NCBI GenBank assembly: GCA_963807975.1
Contig: CAWEDV010000001.1
Coordinates: forward strand, 1,116,001 to 1,180,000
Reading direction: 5' to 3'
DNA: 64,000 nucleotides
Origin: JAACFF01 sp963807975
Lineage (GTDB): Bacteria > Chloroflexota > Anaerolineae > Promineifilales > Promineifilaceae
The position numbers and the translations under genes were made by a program. The notes beneath the pieces were generated by a model. The model did no database searches, was not told where the DNA came from, and saw nothing but the letters and a program-made list of their open reading frames with translations. Within the stretch, counting starts at the first letter, position 1. Each line of letters begins with the position of its first letter. Below, piece after piece: positions 1-8,701 of this stretch.

Positions 1-2434
1 CCATCAGCCGCAACGAAAACTCAGTGGAGAATATGCAGGTGTTCTGGGCCTGGTCCTCTTTCAAGATGTCGGCCTGGACGGTTCCGCGTACGGTGGACAA
101 GGTCCGGGATTTGATCTGCTCGTACACCTCTGGCGGGAGAATCTGATCACCGGTCACGCCCAACAGCAGCAGACCAAGACCATCATTCCCCACGGGAAGC
201 TGGCCGCGATAGGCGGGTCTGGGCCAGCTTTGGTCATCATAGAGTTCACGCAGCTTCGCTTCGACCTGTGCTTCCAACCCCTGTTCGCGGATATAGCGTT
301 CGCACTGCTGGTCGACAGCCGTATTCAAGAAAAAAGCCAACATGGTCGCTGCCGGGCCATTTATGGTCATGCTCACTGATGTCGCCGCATCACATAAATC
401 AAAACCGCTGTACAACTTCTTGGCATCATCCAGGCTTGCTACCGATACCCCGGAGTTGCCGATCTTGCCGTAAATATCAGGCCGATGTGCGGGGTCTTCT
501 CCATATAGGGTTACGGAATCAAAGGCGGTAGAGAGCCGGCGCGCTGGCATATCCAGCGATACATAATGGAAACGGCCGTTGGTCCGTTCCGGCCCCCCTT
601 CCCCAGCGAACATACGCGTAGGATCCTCCCCTTTGCGTTTGAAGGGGAATACGCCAGCAGTGAAAGGGAATTCTCCGGGCACATTTTCCTGCAAGCTCCA
701 GAGCAGGCGGTCACCCCAGGCCTCGTAGCGGGGCAACAGCACACGGGGAATTTGGCTATGAGACAGAGTCTGAGTATGGGTAGCCACCGCTATATCACGA
801 CCACGCACCTGGTAAACAAATTGCTCAGCCCGGTAACGGGCCTCTTTCTCCGCCCACTGCTCCAAAGTCTGTTGATTTTCACGGTCCAGTTTTTGGCTGG
901 TTTGTTGGTAGAGGATCTCTAGTTCAGCAGCCAACGGCTCATTTTGTGCCGCAGCGCCAGCAGCCTGGCGAATTCCATAGAGCTGGTTGGCCACCTGGGC
1001 TTGTGCGGCGGCCCATTGATCGTAGGCGCGTACGGTCTCGGCGATTTCGGACAGATAACGCACTCTGGCGGGAGGGATAATCAACACTTTTTGAGATGGC
1101 TCATCTCCGGCAATCCAATCTGTCGCCAAATCTATGTCACATTTCTCGCTGATAATCTTCATTACGGCGCGGTACAGCCGGTTGGTACCGGGATCGTTAA
1201 ATTGGGAGGCGATGGTGCCAAACACGGGCAAATCTTCGTCAACCACAGACCAGGCCTGATGGTTGCGCTGGTACTGCTTCTTCACATCGCGCAGACCATC
1301 TTGGGCGCCCCGTTTGTCAAACTTATTGATGACCACAAGGTCGGCGAAATCGAGCATGTCAATCTTTTCAAGCTGCGTGGCTGCCCCATAATCGGGCGTC
1401 ATAACATAGAGAGACACATCGGAGAAATCGACGATTTCCGTGTCCGACTGGCCAATACCCGACGTCTCCAGGATGATCAGGTCAAACTGCGCTGCCTGCA
1501 TGATGGCCAGCACCTCCCGTATATGACGGGATAGAGCCAGGTTTGATTGGCGAGTGGCCAAGGAACGCATATAAACGCGCTGATCATTGACGGCGTTCAT
1601 GCGAATGCGATCACCCAGCAGCGCTCCGCCCGAACGCCTCTTGGAGGGATCCACGGAGATTACGCCAATATGTTTGTTTTCGAAATCGAGCAGGAAGCGG
1701 CGCACCAGTTCGTCGACCAGTGAGGATTTGCCTGCCCCACCTGTGCCGGTGATACCTAATACGGGGGGATGAACCAATCCTTCCAGTCGTTGGTGGATTT
1801 CATTCATAATCGGCGCCACCAGATCGGGCTCATTTTCAACCGCTGAGATTAAGCGACCAAGGGCGCGATCGGTAACCCACTTCTTGACCTCGGGCAGGAT
1901 GCGCCCACCCACCTGTCCATTGCCGCTTCGCGGCGCCAGATCACCATAGGCCGTGGCGATGGCGGCGCGCCATTTGTCGATATGCAATTTGCCCGTCGGG
2001 AAATCGGCCTGGCGCAAGAGATCATCGATCATGCCCTGCAATCCCAGGACACGGCCGTCATCGGGGGAGTAGATACGAGTTACCCCAAGCGCGTGCAGTT
2101 CATCTATCTCATCGGGCAAGATAGTGCCGCCGCCGCCGCCAAAGATCTTGACATGTCCGCAATCTTGCTCTTGCAGCAGATCGACCATGTAGCGGAAAAA
2201 CTCCATATGCCCGCCCTGGTAGGAGGTGATAGCGATGGCCTGCACATCCTCCTGGATGGCCGCATTGACAATCTCCTGCACGGAGCGATTGTGCCCCAGG
2301 TGGATGACCTCTGCGCCCGAGGACTGCAAGATGCGACGCATGATATTGATCGCCGCATCATGCCCATCAAAGAGCGAACCGGCAGTGACAATGCGAATCT
2401 TATTCGCTGGTTTGTACGGTGTGTTCTGGGCCAT
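1..2434 (-). CDS. icmF: Fused isobutyryl-CoA mutase IcmF (3' end beyond window)
   Basis: Adenosylcobalamin-dependent isomerase converting isobutyryl-CoA and n-butyryl-CoA, with its own G-protein chaperone domain. About 811 codons are visible of the roughly 1,080 usual for the family; the open frame runs off base 1. Residues 1-145 form the B12-binding domain with the DxH motif FDGHDAA (axial His25), SYQGGH and a GGGGG loop. Residues from about 160 to 420 are a MeaB-like GTPase with P-loop GTGGAGKSS near residue 226, ETSGIGQSD near 321 and NKFDKRG. The rest is the mutase barrel, including DILKEDQAQNTCIFSTEF at the window edge. The start ATG at 2434 follows GAAGAAG. It diverges from the phosphoribosyltransferase gene. 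The single-chain order B12-G-mutase separates it from methylmalonyl-CoA mutase, which has separate subunits. Family assignment is confident; substrate preference among acyl-CoAs cannot be read from sequence. Confidence 0.93.
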   Translation of the reverse strand, partial: MAQNTPYKPANKIRIVTAGSLFDGHDAAINIMRRILQSSGAEVIHLGHNRSVQEIVNAAIQEDVQAIAITSYQGGHMEFFRYMVDLLQEQDCGHVKIFGGGGGTILPDEIDELHALGVTRIYSPDDGRVLGLQGMIDDLLRQADFPTGKLHIDKWRAAIATAYGDLAPRSGNGQVGGRILPEVKKWVTDRALGRLISAVENEPDLVAPIMNEIHQRLEGLVHPPVLGITGTGGAGKSSLVDELVRRFLLDFENKHIGVISVDPSKRRSGGALLGDRIRMNAVNDQRVYMRSLATRQSNLALSRHIREVLAIMQAAQFDLIILETSGIGQSDTEIVDFSDVSLYVMTPDYGAATQLEKIDMLDFADLVVINKFDKRGAQDGLRDVKKQYQRNHQAWSVVDEDLPVFGTIASQFNDPGTNRLYRAVMKIISEKCDIDLATDWIAGDEPSQKVLIIPPARVRYLSEIAETVRAYDQWAAAQAQVANQLYGIRQAAGAAAQNEPLAAELEILYQQTSQKLDRENQQTLEQWAEKEARYRAEQFVYQVRGRDIAVATHTQTLSHSQIPRVLLPRYEAWGDRLLWSLQENVPGEFPFTAGVFPFKRKGEDPTRMFAGEGGPERTNGRFHYVSLDMPARRLSTAFDSVTLYGEDPAHRPDIYGKIGNSGVSVASLDDAKKLYSGFDLCDAATSVSMTINGPAATMLAFFLNTAVDQQCERYIREQGLEAQVEAKLRELYDDQSWPRPAYRGQLPVGNDGLGLLLLGVTGDQILPPEVYEQIKSRTLSTVRGTVQADILKEDQAQNTCIFSTEFSLRLM

Positions 2435-2786
2435 GGTTCTTCTTCGGGTAAATCAATTCCATTTCAATGCCCCCTAACCAGCAGGCGACAAAGTTATATA
2501 TTTTGATTGATTGCAGCGTTCGCTGATCTTTTTCCTATCACATTATACTCGGAACCGGCCAGATCGGGTTCAATTGGCAAGATAGATTCTTTCCTAATCG
2601 GGAATGATAGGTCTAATGTCTATCTTGACGCTGAAAATGCCGCATAAGGGATCAATTTTTATGAATCTATCCCAGTTTCGGATAAACTTCAATCTAGGTA
2701 TTCCGAGGGTGTATCCGTTATTTCGGCCGGTATGCTGGACACTGGCGGCGGATGGGCGCTTAAGCAAAAAGGAGCAAAAAGCCAAG
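2435..2786. other. Intergenic region between divergent icmF and PRTase genes
   Basis: A 352-base gap holding the promoters of two divergent genes. On the minus strand a perfect TATAAT (2542-2547) lies about 108 bases ahead of icmF; the nearest -35-like hexamer TTGAAC (2568-2573) is 20 bases away, which is long, so the promoter is only plausible. On the plus strand the frame of the downstream phosphoribosyltransferase is open back to 2604, but nothing in those extra residues resembles the family. No RNA gene or repeat was seen. Confidence 0.45.
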
Positions 2787-3338
2787 ATGTCCGATCGAGA
2801 TGTACTTACCGTGGAGGTGGCGGGGCTAACCCGTCATTTTCCTCTATTCGAGGTTGCCCCAGGCGTGCGCATCGCCATTTTCAATATGTTGGGCGACACA
2901 TTTGTAGTCAAAGCGGCCGCGGCGGCGCTGGCTGAGAAACTGAAGGGCAATAACTCCAGCGTGCTGGTCACCGCGGAGGCCAAAAGCATTCCCTTGATCT
3001 ATGAGATGAGCGCCTTGATGGGGCTGCCCTATGTGGTGCTGCGCAAGCATTACAAGAGCTATATGGGGGATGCGATCAGCGCCGAAACCGTCTCGATTAC
3101 GACGGGATCGACGCAGACCCTCTATCTCGATGAAAAAGATCGCGATTTCGTGGCTGGCAAGCATGTTATCCTGGTCGACGATGTGGTCAGTACGGGCAGC
3201 ACCTTGGACGCGATGCAGAAGGTTATTCTGCGCGCCGAAGGAAGAATCAGCGAGATCGCGGCCGTCTTTACTGAAGGGGACGCGGATTGGTCTCATGTCA
3301 CGGCTTTAGGCAACCTGCCGGTTTTTCTGGATGATTGA
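2787..3338 (+). CDS. Adenine phosphoribosyltransferase-like protein
   Basis: Type I phosphoribosyltransferase of 183 residues, expected to join a purine base to PRPP in salvage. The PRPP-binding loop VILVDDVVSTGST lies at about residues 127-139, with its two Asp and the STGST turn intact. The chosen ATG follows AAGGAGC at 2770-2776; upstream in-frame starts give about 60 residues with no family likeness. HyuB follows after 18 bases, so the two are probably co-transcribed, and that neighbour would suit a purine or hydantoin degradation and salvage context. Adenine-type proteins are the closest by general appearance, but a xanthine/guanine-type substrate is not excluded. Confidence 0.75.
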   Translation: MSDRDVLTVEVAGLTRHFPLFEVAPGVRIAIFNMLGDTFVVKAAAAALAEKLKGNNSSVLVTAEAKSIPLIYEMSALMGLPYVVLRKHYKSYMGDAISAETVSITTGSTQTLYLDEKDRDFVAGKHVILVDDVVSTGSTLDAMQKVILRAEGRISEIAAVFTEGDADWSHVTALGNLPVFLDD

Positions 3339-3356
3339 CCGGAGAGGAAGCAGTAT

Positions 3357-4955
3357 TTGAGCTCAGCCACTTTGCTCTCCATTTTTAACCACCTGCTCTC
3401 CTCCGCCTCCGAGGAGATGGGCGTTACCCTGGAGCGAACAGCTTACAGCCCCAATATCAAAGAGCGGCTGGATTTTAGCTGCGCCGTCTTCATGGCGACG
3501 GACGAGGAGCCCATGATGCTGGCCCAGGCGGCTCATATTCCGGTGCACCTGGGTGCGATGCCGGCCTCGGTACGCACGGCTGTTGCCCGGTGCGCTCCTT
3601 TTCAAGTGGGTGATGTCGTCATCCTCAATGACCCTTACCTAGGCGGAAATCACCTGCCGGATATCACCATGGTATCTCCCGTTTTTGTGGATGCGCAGAA
3701 TGGCGCGACAGTCAAACCGGATTTCTATGTGGCTAGCCGCGCTCACCATGCTGATGTGGGCGGTATGTCTCCCGGCTCGATGCCGCTTTCGACAGAACTA
3801 TTTCAAGAAGGGCTTATCATCCCTCCGCTGAAACTGGTGGAGGCGGGACGGCGCAACGAGGCATTGTGGCAGTTGATTCTGCGCAATGTGCGTACTCCTG
3901 ATGAGCGGGCCGGAGATTTGACAGCACAGTTGGCCGCCCACCGTTCGGGAAGCAAGCGCCTGCAGCAGATCAGCGCCAGATATGGTCTGGCGGAGCTGCT
4001 GATCCAATCCCGAGCACTGATTGACTATGCGGAACGGCTGACACGGGCGGCAATAACCCAAATCCCTGATGGCTCCTACCACTTCATAGACACCTTGGAT
4101 GGAGATGGACAGAGCAGCAAGGCACTGCCCATTCAAGCCGCGATCAGGATCAAAGGGGATGACGTCAAGGTGGATTTTGTGGGGACGGCGGCGGCGGTTC
4201 GGGGCAATGTCAATGCGGTTCCCGCTATTGTGCAATCGGCCGTGGCCTACTGCATACGCTGTGTGGCCCTGGCCTTGCTTGAAATCGATCTACCGATGAA
4301 TGAGGGCGTTTTTAGACCGGTTAAGATCACCATACCCAGCGGTTCGCTGCTCGATCCGCATCCGCCACATGCTGTTGCGGCAGGCAATGTCGAGACCTCA
4401 CAGCGGGTCGTGGATGTCGTTTTTGGGGCCTTAGCACAGGCGCTGCCAGCGCTAATACCAGCCGCCAGCCAGGGCACCATGAACAACCTGACCTTCGGCG
4501 GGCAGCACGAAGGCCAGCCATTTGCCTACTATGAAACCATCGGTGGCGGCGCCGGAGCCGGTCCCAGTTCCGCAGGCGGGAGCGGCCTGCACGTGCATAT
4601 GAGCAATACCCTAAACACACCGGTAGAAGCCTTAGAGTACAACTTCCCCCTCTTGGTTAAAGAATACCGCCTACGACGTAGGTCAGGTGGGCGTGGACAG
4701 TATCGAGGCGGTGATGGGTTGGTCAGATCCATCCTATTCAATTTACCCGTATCGGCTACTATCACCAGTGAAAGGCGGGAACGGGCACCGTACGGTCTTG
4801 CTGGAGGTCAGCCGGGCCAACCGGGCCGCAACAGCTTGATCATAAATGGCGAGGAAGAGGAACTGGCGGGAAAATGCAGCGTTGAATTGCCTGAAGGGGC
4901 CATCTTACGCATTGCCACGCCAGGTGGGGGCGGCTGGGGGCAAAAGGAGTCCTAG
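3357..4955 (+). CDS. Hydantoinase B / oxoprolinase family protein
   Basis: A 532-residue member of the HyuB family, the subunit that works with HyuA in ATP-dependent opening of N-methylhydantoin, acetophenone-type or 5-oxoproline rings. Family blocks are seen at the N-terminus (EEMGVTLERTAYSPNIKERLDFSC), followed by DPYLGGNHLPDITMV and RAHHADVGGMSPGSMP, which carry conserved His and Asp residues. The length is normal for HyuB. Translation starts at TTG 3357, nine bases after GGAGAGG. The usual partner hyuA is absent on either side; the upstream neighbour is a phosphoribosyltransferase and the downstream one an unrelated zinc-ribbon protein. The substrate is therefore unknown. A partner encoded elsewhere or a stand-alone role are both possible. 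Confidence 0.85.
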   Translation: MSSATLLSIFNHLLSSASEEMGVTLERTAYSPNIKERLDFSCAVFMATDEEPMMLAQAAHIPVHLGAMPASVRTAVARCAPFQVGDVVILNDPYLGGNHLPDITMVSPVFVDAQNGATVKPDFYVASRAHHADVGGMSPGSMPLSTELFQEGLIIPPLKLVEAGRRNEALWQLILRNVRTPDERAGDLTAQLAAHRSGSKRLQQISARYGLAELLIQSRALIDYAERLTRAAITQIPDGSYHFIDTLDGDGQSSKALPIQAAIRIKGDDVKVDFVGTAAAVRGNVNAVPAIVQSAVAYCIRCVALALLEIDLPMNEGVFRPVKITIPSGSLLDPHPPHAVAAGNVETSQRVVDVVFGALAQALPALIPAASQGTMNNLTFGGQHEGQPFAYYETIGGGAGAGPSSAGGSGLHVHMSNTLNTPVEALEYNFPLLVKEYRLRRRSGGRGQYRGGDGLVRSILFNLPVSATITSERRERAPYGLAGGQPGQPGRNSLIINGEEEELAGKCSVELPEGAILRIATPGGGGWGQKES

Positions 4956-4990
4956 ATACCAAGTATCTTTTGTCGTACAATGTATGAACC

Positions 4991-6070
4991 ATGACTAAAA
5001 AATCGCTTGGCTATGTTGAACTTGAATGGAAGTGTCCCAACTGCGGTGGGCGCAATGCGGGACGCGAGAAGATCTGCGCCCAGTGCGGCGCTCCGCAGCC
5101 AGAAGATATCGAGTTTGAGCAAGCCGCTGAAGAAAAAATCATTGAGGATGCAACGGTCATTGAACGAGCCAAGATCGGACCAGATATCCACTGCGCTTAC
5201 TGTGGCACGCGCAACCCGGGCGATGCCCAGACTTGTTCACAATGCGGCGCCGATCTGGCTGAAGGAAGCGCTCGCGACACAGGGGACGTGGTCGGGGCGC
5301 ATAAAGATGAACCAGCCGCGGACATCGCCTGCAAATTTTGCGGTTCAATGAACCCGGCTGTTGCGCATAACTGCGCCAACTGTGGCGCCAACCTTGACCT
5401 GGATGAACCGTCGCCCGCACCCACAGCGCAGCCTACTTCACGTCGATCGGGGATTAGCCCACTTATTTTGGTGGTTATCGGCGTGGTCCTGGTCGCGGCC
5501 TGCATCGGTATCTTCGTTTTTCTCAACCAGACGGATGATGTTCAGGGACAGGTGCGAGACTTGTCCTGGGAGCGATCAATCGTGATTATGGGTCTGGTGC
5601 CCGTAAGCCGCGAGGGATGGTGGGATGAAATTCCACAAGATGCGGATGTTGGCCAATGCCGGCAGGAGCATCGCTATACCTCAGATGTGCCAGAACCAAA
5701 CTCCAGGGAAGTATGCGGCACACCATATACCGTCGATACGGGAAGTGGGCTGGGTGAAGTCGTTCAGGATTGCCAATACCAAGTTTATGACGATCGCTGC
5801 CAATATCAAATCCTACAGATGGCACCGGTCAACACCCTGGTTTTGGAGGGCAGCGATCGAAATCCGCAGTGGCCTACGGCGCAGCTGAATACTGAACAGG
5901 AAGAGGGGCAGCGGGAGGAGAGCTATCGCATCGTTTTTGGCGCCGATGGCGAAGAGTTCGTTTACCGTACTAGCAATGCCGATGAATATCTCAGCTTCAC
6001 GCCGGGCAGCAGTTGGATTCTGAAGGTGAACCAGCTTGGTGGGATCACCGACGTGCAGCCGGCACCTTAG
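4991..6070 (+). CDS. Triple zinc-ribbon, single-pass membrane protein
   Basis: Protein of 359 residues with three CxxC-CxxC zinc ribbons in the N-terminal third: CPNCGG with CAQCGA, CAYCGT with CSQCGA, and CKFCGS with CANCGA. A linker and one hydrophobic helix (ISPLILVVIGVVLVAACIGI, about residue 155-178) follow, then a C-terminal domain of about 180 residues that would lie outside the cell. That domain has Cys pairs (CRQEHRY, VCGTPY, DCQYQVYDDRCQYQ) and no family I recognise. The topology suggests cytoplasmic ribbons linked to an extracellular sensing or scaffold part. No clear Shine-Dalgarno sequence precedes the ATG. The VanY-type gene starts 13 bases after the stop, so an operon is likely. 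Function unknown. Confidence 0.72.
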   Translation: MTKKSLGYVELEWKCPNCGGRNAGREKICAQCGAPQPEDIEFEQAAEEKIIEDATVIERAKIGPDIHCAYCGTRNPGDAQTCSQCGADLAEGSARDTGDVVGAHKDEPAADIACKFCGSMNPAVAHNCANCGANLDLDEPSPAPTAQPTSRRSGISPLILVVIGVVLVAACIGIFVFLNQTDDVQGQVRDLSWERSIVIMGLVPVSREGWWDEIPQDADVGQCRQEHRYTSDVPEPNSREVCGTPYTVDTGSGLGEVVQDCQYQVYDDRCQYQILQMAPVNTLVLEGSDRNPQWPTAQLNTEQEEGQREESYRIVFGADGEEFVYRTSNADEYLSFTPGSSWILKVNQLGGITDVQPAP

Positions 6071-6083
6071 AAACCAGCAGCGG

Positions 6084-7031
6084 ATGGCGCGTTCCTCGAT
6101 ATCAGCAGCGGTTTTGTTAGTCTTCCTAGTCGTTTTGCTGCCGGCATGTGCTTCAGCTTCTGTGGCAACAGTACCAGAGGCCGCTGCCGATAACTCGACG
6201 GATCTGGCAACGGCCACGAACAGCAATCCGGGCCAAGATTTAGGAGCGGCCGTGTTAACCCCAGCTGCTTCGAAGAAAGATGTGTCATCCGCCGGAGCCT
6301 TCCCCACCGCAAAGGCGACCAACACGCCCTCGCCTACGGTTGACCCGTCACCCTCGCCGACTCAAACAGCTACCTTGATTCCAACAGCTACGTCCATTCC
6401 TCTATGCGAAGAAAGATTGCCTGTAGATGATTTAGGGGCAGTGGTAACCTTGACCTTTGGCATAAGCCGCGACTACGAGCCGAACGATTTAGTTCCCCTA
6501 TCTGATGAACTTCCCATTCAGGTAACGATGGGTTACCCATCGGAAATACGTGCGGCTGCCCTGCGACCATTGGCAGCCATGATCGAGGAGATGCAGGCGC
6601 AGGGGCTGCAGCCACGGGTACTGTCTGGCTATCGCAGCTATGCGGCCCAGGCGCTCGCCTGGGACAAGTGGAATGAGCTTTACCCTGAGCATGCGCATAT
6701 TATCAGCGCCCCACCGGGCTTTAGTGAGCACCAATTGGGGACGGTGGTCGATTTCGGTTCACCGGAGTTAGCGGCAATTGTCGGCCAGGACGATATTGAA
6801 TTTCATACTTATTTCTATAAAACCAGTGAAGGGGCCTGGCTGGCGGAAAATGCGCATCGCTTTGGTTTTACGCTCAGCTACCCGGCGGAGGCTTTTGAGA
6901 CGACGGGTTTTTATTATGAGCCGTGGCATTACCGTTATGTGGGCATAGAAATGGCCGAAGAACTGCATGAAAACGAGTTAACGCTCACCGAATATCAACT
7001 TGCAAGCCAACCAGAACCATGTATCCCATAA
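6084..7031 (+). CDS. VanY-family D-Ala-D-Ala carboxypeptidase lipoprotein
   Basis: Predicted lipoprotein of 315 residues that trims D-Ala from peptidoglycan stem peptides at the cell surface. The N-terminus is a signal peptide with lipobox LLPAC, then a Thr/Pro/Ser linker typical of this genome. The catalytic half carries GYRSYAAQ, then SEHQLGTVVDFG (the SxHxxGxxxD zinc site; the third His is in EPWHYRY). The zinc ligands and the Glu before the last His are all present. ATG 6084 was preferred to the TTG at 6036, which would overlap the previous gene and put charged residues ahead of the signal peptide. It overlaps the next gene by 13 bases, which suggests translational coupling. Confidence 0.86.
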   Translation: MARSSISAAVLLVFLVVLLPACASASVATVPEAAADNSTDLATATNSNPGQDLGAAVLTPAASKKDVSSAGAFPTAKATNTPSPTVDPSPSPTQTATLIPTATSIPLCEERLPVDDLGAVVTLTFGISRDYEPNDLVPLSDELPIQVTMGYPSEIRAAALRPLAAMIEEMQAQGLQPRVLSGYRSYAAQALAWDKWNELYPEHAHIISAPPGFSEHQLGTVVDFGSPELAAIVGQDDIEFHTYFYKTSEGAWLAENAHRFGFTLSYPAEAFETTGFYYEPWHYRYVGIEMAEELHENELTLTEYQLASQPEPCIP

Positions 7032-8683
7032 ACCGAGTACTCAAGTATGCCAAATTCGGCCAACTATTGGGAGTTTTCCTGATGATGGCGGTTATGTTTG
7101 TGTCCTGCCGTGGGGAGATAGAAGACGGGATCACCCAGACCGCAGCCATCAATCAGGTAGCTGCCTCTGAAACTGCGACCAACCTTCCAACCACCTCCGT
7201 AATCGTTGTGCCTACGGCTGCTGAGACGACAGAGCCAAGCCCTATGCCAAAGGCAAGCCCTCTGCCCACGATCCTAGCAACAGCAAGCCCTCTGCCCACT
7301 ATCCTACCAACGGCAAGCCCTCTGCCAGCGATCAGCTTATCTGTGCCGCCCGATTGGCAGCCGCAGGCGAAATTAGCCCTGGAAGCATTCTCAATAGAAC
7401 CTAGAAGCGAAGTTATCGTGCTAACCACAGATTCGAGCGCCGATATGCGTTTGGTAGCGGAAGAAAGCGCCTTTCTTGTGCGGCGCGACCCATTGGCACT
7501 GGCTGTGCCTTACACGATGGATTGGCAAGATATTGGGGTAGTTGAAGCGGGGCAGGTGATCGCTGAGGGACATCATGTGATTTCGCTGATGCCCTGGTCG
7601 GACATGCCGGCGAATATGCGCGCACTTCGTGTGGGTGGGCTGCGGATCGACGATGAGCAATACCCGTTTCAGCAAGCTTGGTCGCTGGAAGCGGGACCAG
7701 GTTTTGAGAATGTGGCCGAAAATTTCTTGCCTTATCTCCGGGCATCAACTGTTGATGAAGTCGTTCATGTGGCTGCAGTGGGTGATATTATGCTTGACCG
7801 GTCATTGGGCAGCGCGCTGGAAAATGGGTATTTGGAGTATCCGTTTGCAAAGACAAGTGAAATGTTAAGCCAAGCCGATCTTACCATTGGCAATCTTGAG
7901 TCGGCAATGGGAACGATCGGCGAGCCGGCGAGCAAACGGTATCCCTTCCGCGCTCCACCGCAAGCGGCTGAAGCGTTAGCAATGGCTGGGTTTGACATCA
8001 TCTCTTTGGCTAACAATCATGCGGGGGACTATGGAGATGAGGCGCTGCTGCAGGCTATGGAACTGTTAAGAGCACAGGAGATTGCAGCCATCGGAGCGGG
8101 ACAAGATGCGCTGGAGGCTCACAGCGCACATATTCGTAAGGTCAATGGGTTGGATATCGCGTTTTTATCCTACGTCCATGTTCCCATTGAGGCAAGCACA
8201 GGCTTTGACACGGCCTCTTGGACAGCCAGCGAAGAGAAGGCGGGCCTAGCCTGGGCAGAACCGGAGGCAATTCGGACTGATGTTTCGGCCGTTGCCGATG
8301 ATGTGGACTTGGTCGTGGTGGCCCTGCACAGCGGGTATGAGTACCAAGCGCCGCCAAGTGAGCCGCAGATGGCGGCTGCCCGGGCGGCGATCGACGCCGG
8401 CGCTGATTTGGTGATCGGACACCACGCACATATCTTGCAGGGCATTGAATTCTATGAAGATGGGGTCATCATTTATGGAACGGGCAATTTCGCCTTTGAA
8501 ATAGATGGGCCACCGGAAACAGCCTTGTTTGATATTTGGTTGGACAGGGACGGCGTGCGGCAGATCGAGATCAGTCCGGCGATCATTCAGTTTGGGGGTC
8601 AGCCACGATTGGCCGAATCTTGGGAAGCACCGCAAATCCTGAGCCGCGTGTATCACTTGACCAAAATTCTTAATGCCAAGTGA
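7019..8683 (+). CDS. CapA-family metallophosphatase-like lipoprotein
   Basis: Predicted lipoprotein of 554 residues (lipobox VMFVSC) with the fold of CapA/PgsA, proteins tied to poly-gamma-glutamate or capsule assembly and related to calcineurin-like phosphoesterases. Core motifs are AVGDIMLDRS, NLESAMG, SLANNHAGDYG, VALHSGYEY and GHHAHILQG in the expected order. Between the lipobox and the core lies a linker with 30-base tandem repeats (7253-7336) encoding ASPLPTIL-type units. The gene begins inside the previous one (13-base overlap), so it probably belongs to the same surface-protein operon. No other capsule genes are nearby, so a general cell-surface phosphoesterase role is as likely as polymer export. 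Confidence 0.82.
   Translation: MYPINRVLKYAKFGQLLGVFLMMAVMFVSCRGEIEDGITQTAAINQVAASETATNLPTTSVIVVPTAAETTEPSPMPKASPLPTILATASPLPTILPTASPLPAISLSVPPDWQPQAKLALEAFSIEPRSEVIVLTTDSSADMRLVAEESAFLVRRDPLALAVPYTMDWQDIGVVEAGQVIAEGHHVISLMPWSDMPANMRALRVGGLRIDDEQYPFQQAWSLEAGPGFENVAENFLPYLRASTVDEVVHVAAVGDIMLDRSLGSALENGYLEYPFAKTSEMLSQADLTIGNLESAMGTIGEPASKRYPFRAPPQAAEALAMAGFDIISLANNHAGDYGDEALLQAMELLRAQEIAAIGAGQDALEAHSAHIRKVNGLDIAFLSYVHVPIEASTGFDTASWTASEEKAGLAWAEPEAIRTDVSAVADDVDLVVVALHSGYEYQAPPSEPQMAAARAAIDAGADLVIGHHAHILQGIEFYEDGVIIYGTGNFAFEIDGPPETALFDIWLDRDGVRQIEISPAIIQFGGQPRLAESWEAPQILSRVYHLTKILNAK
7253..7336 (+). repeat. 30-base tandem repeat in capA-like gene (about 2.8 copies)
   Basis: Three consecutive units start GCAAGCCCTCTGCC at 7253, 7283 and 7313. 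The second differs from the first at a few positions and the third is partial. The unit length is a multiple of three, so changes in copy number alter only the length of the surface linker and not the frame. Confidence 0.9.
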
Positions 8684-8701
8684 TTTTTGACCTGCTGCGG
8701 G

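Noticed and set aside
944..1534. 196-residue plus-strand frame at the left end
   Set aside because: Antisense to icmF, whose B12, GTPase and mutase motifs run through on the minus strand to base 1.
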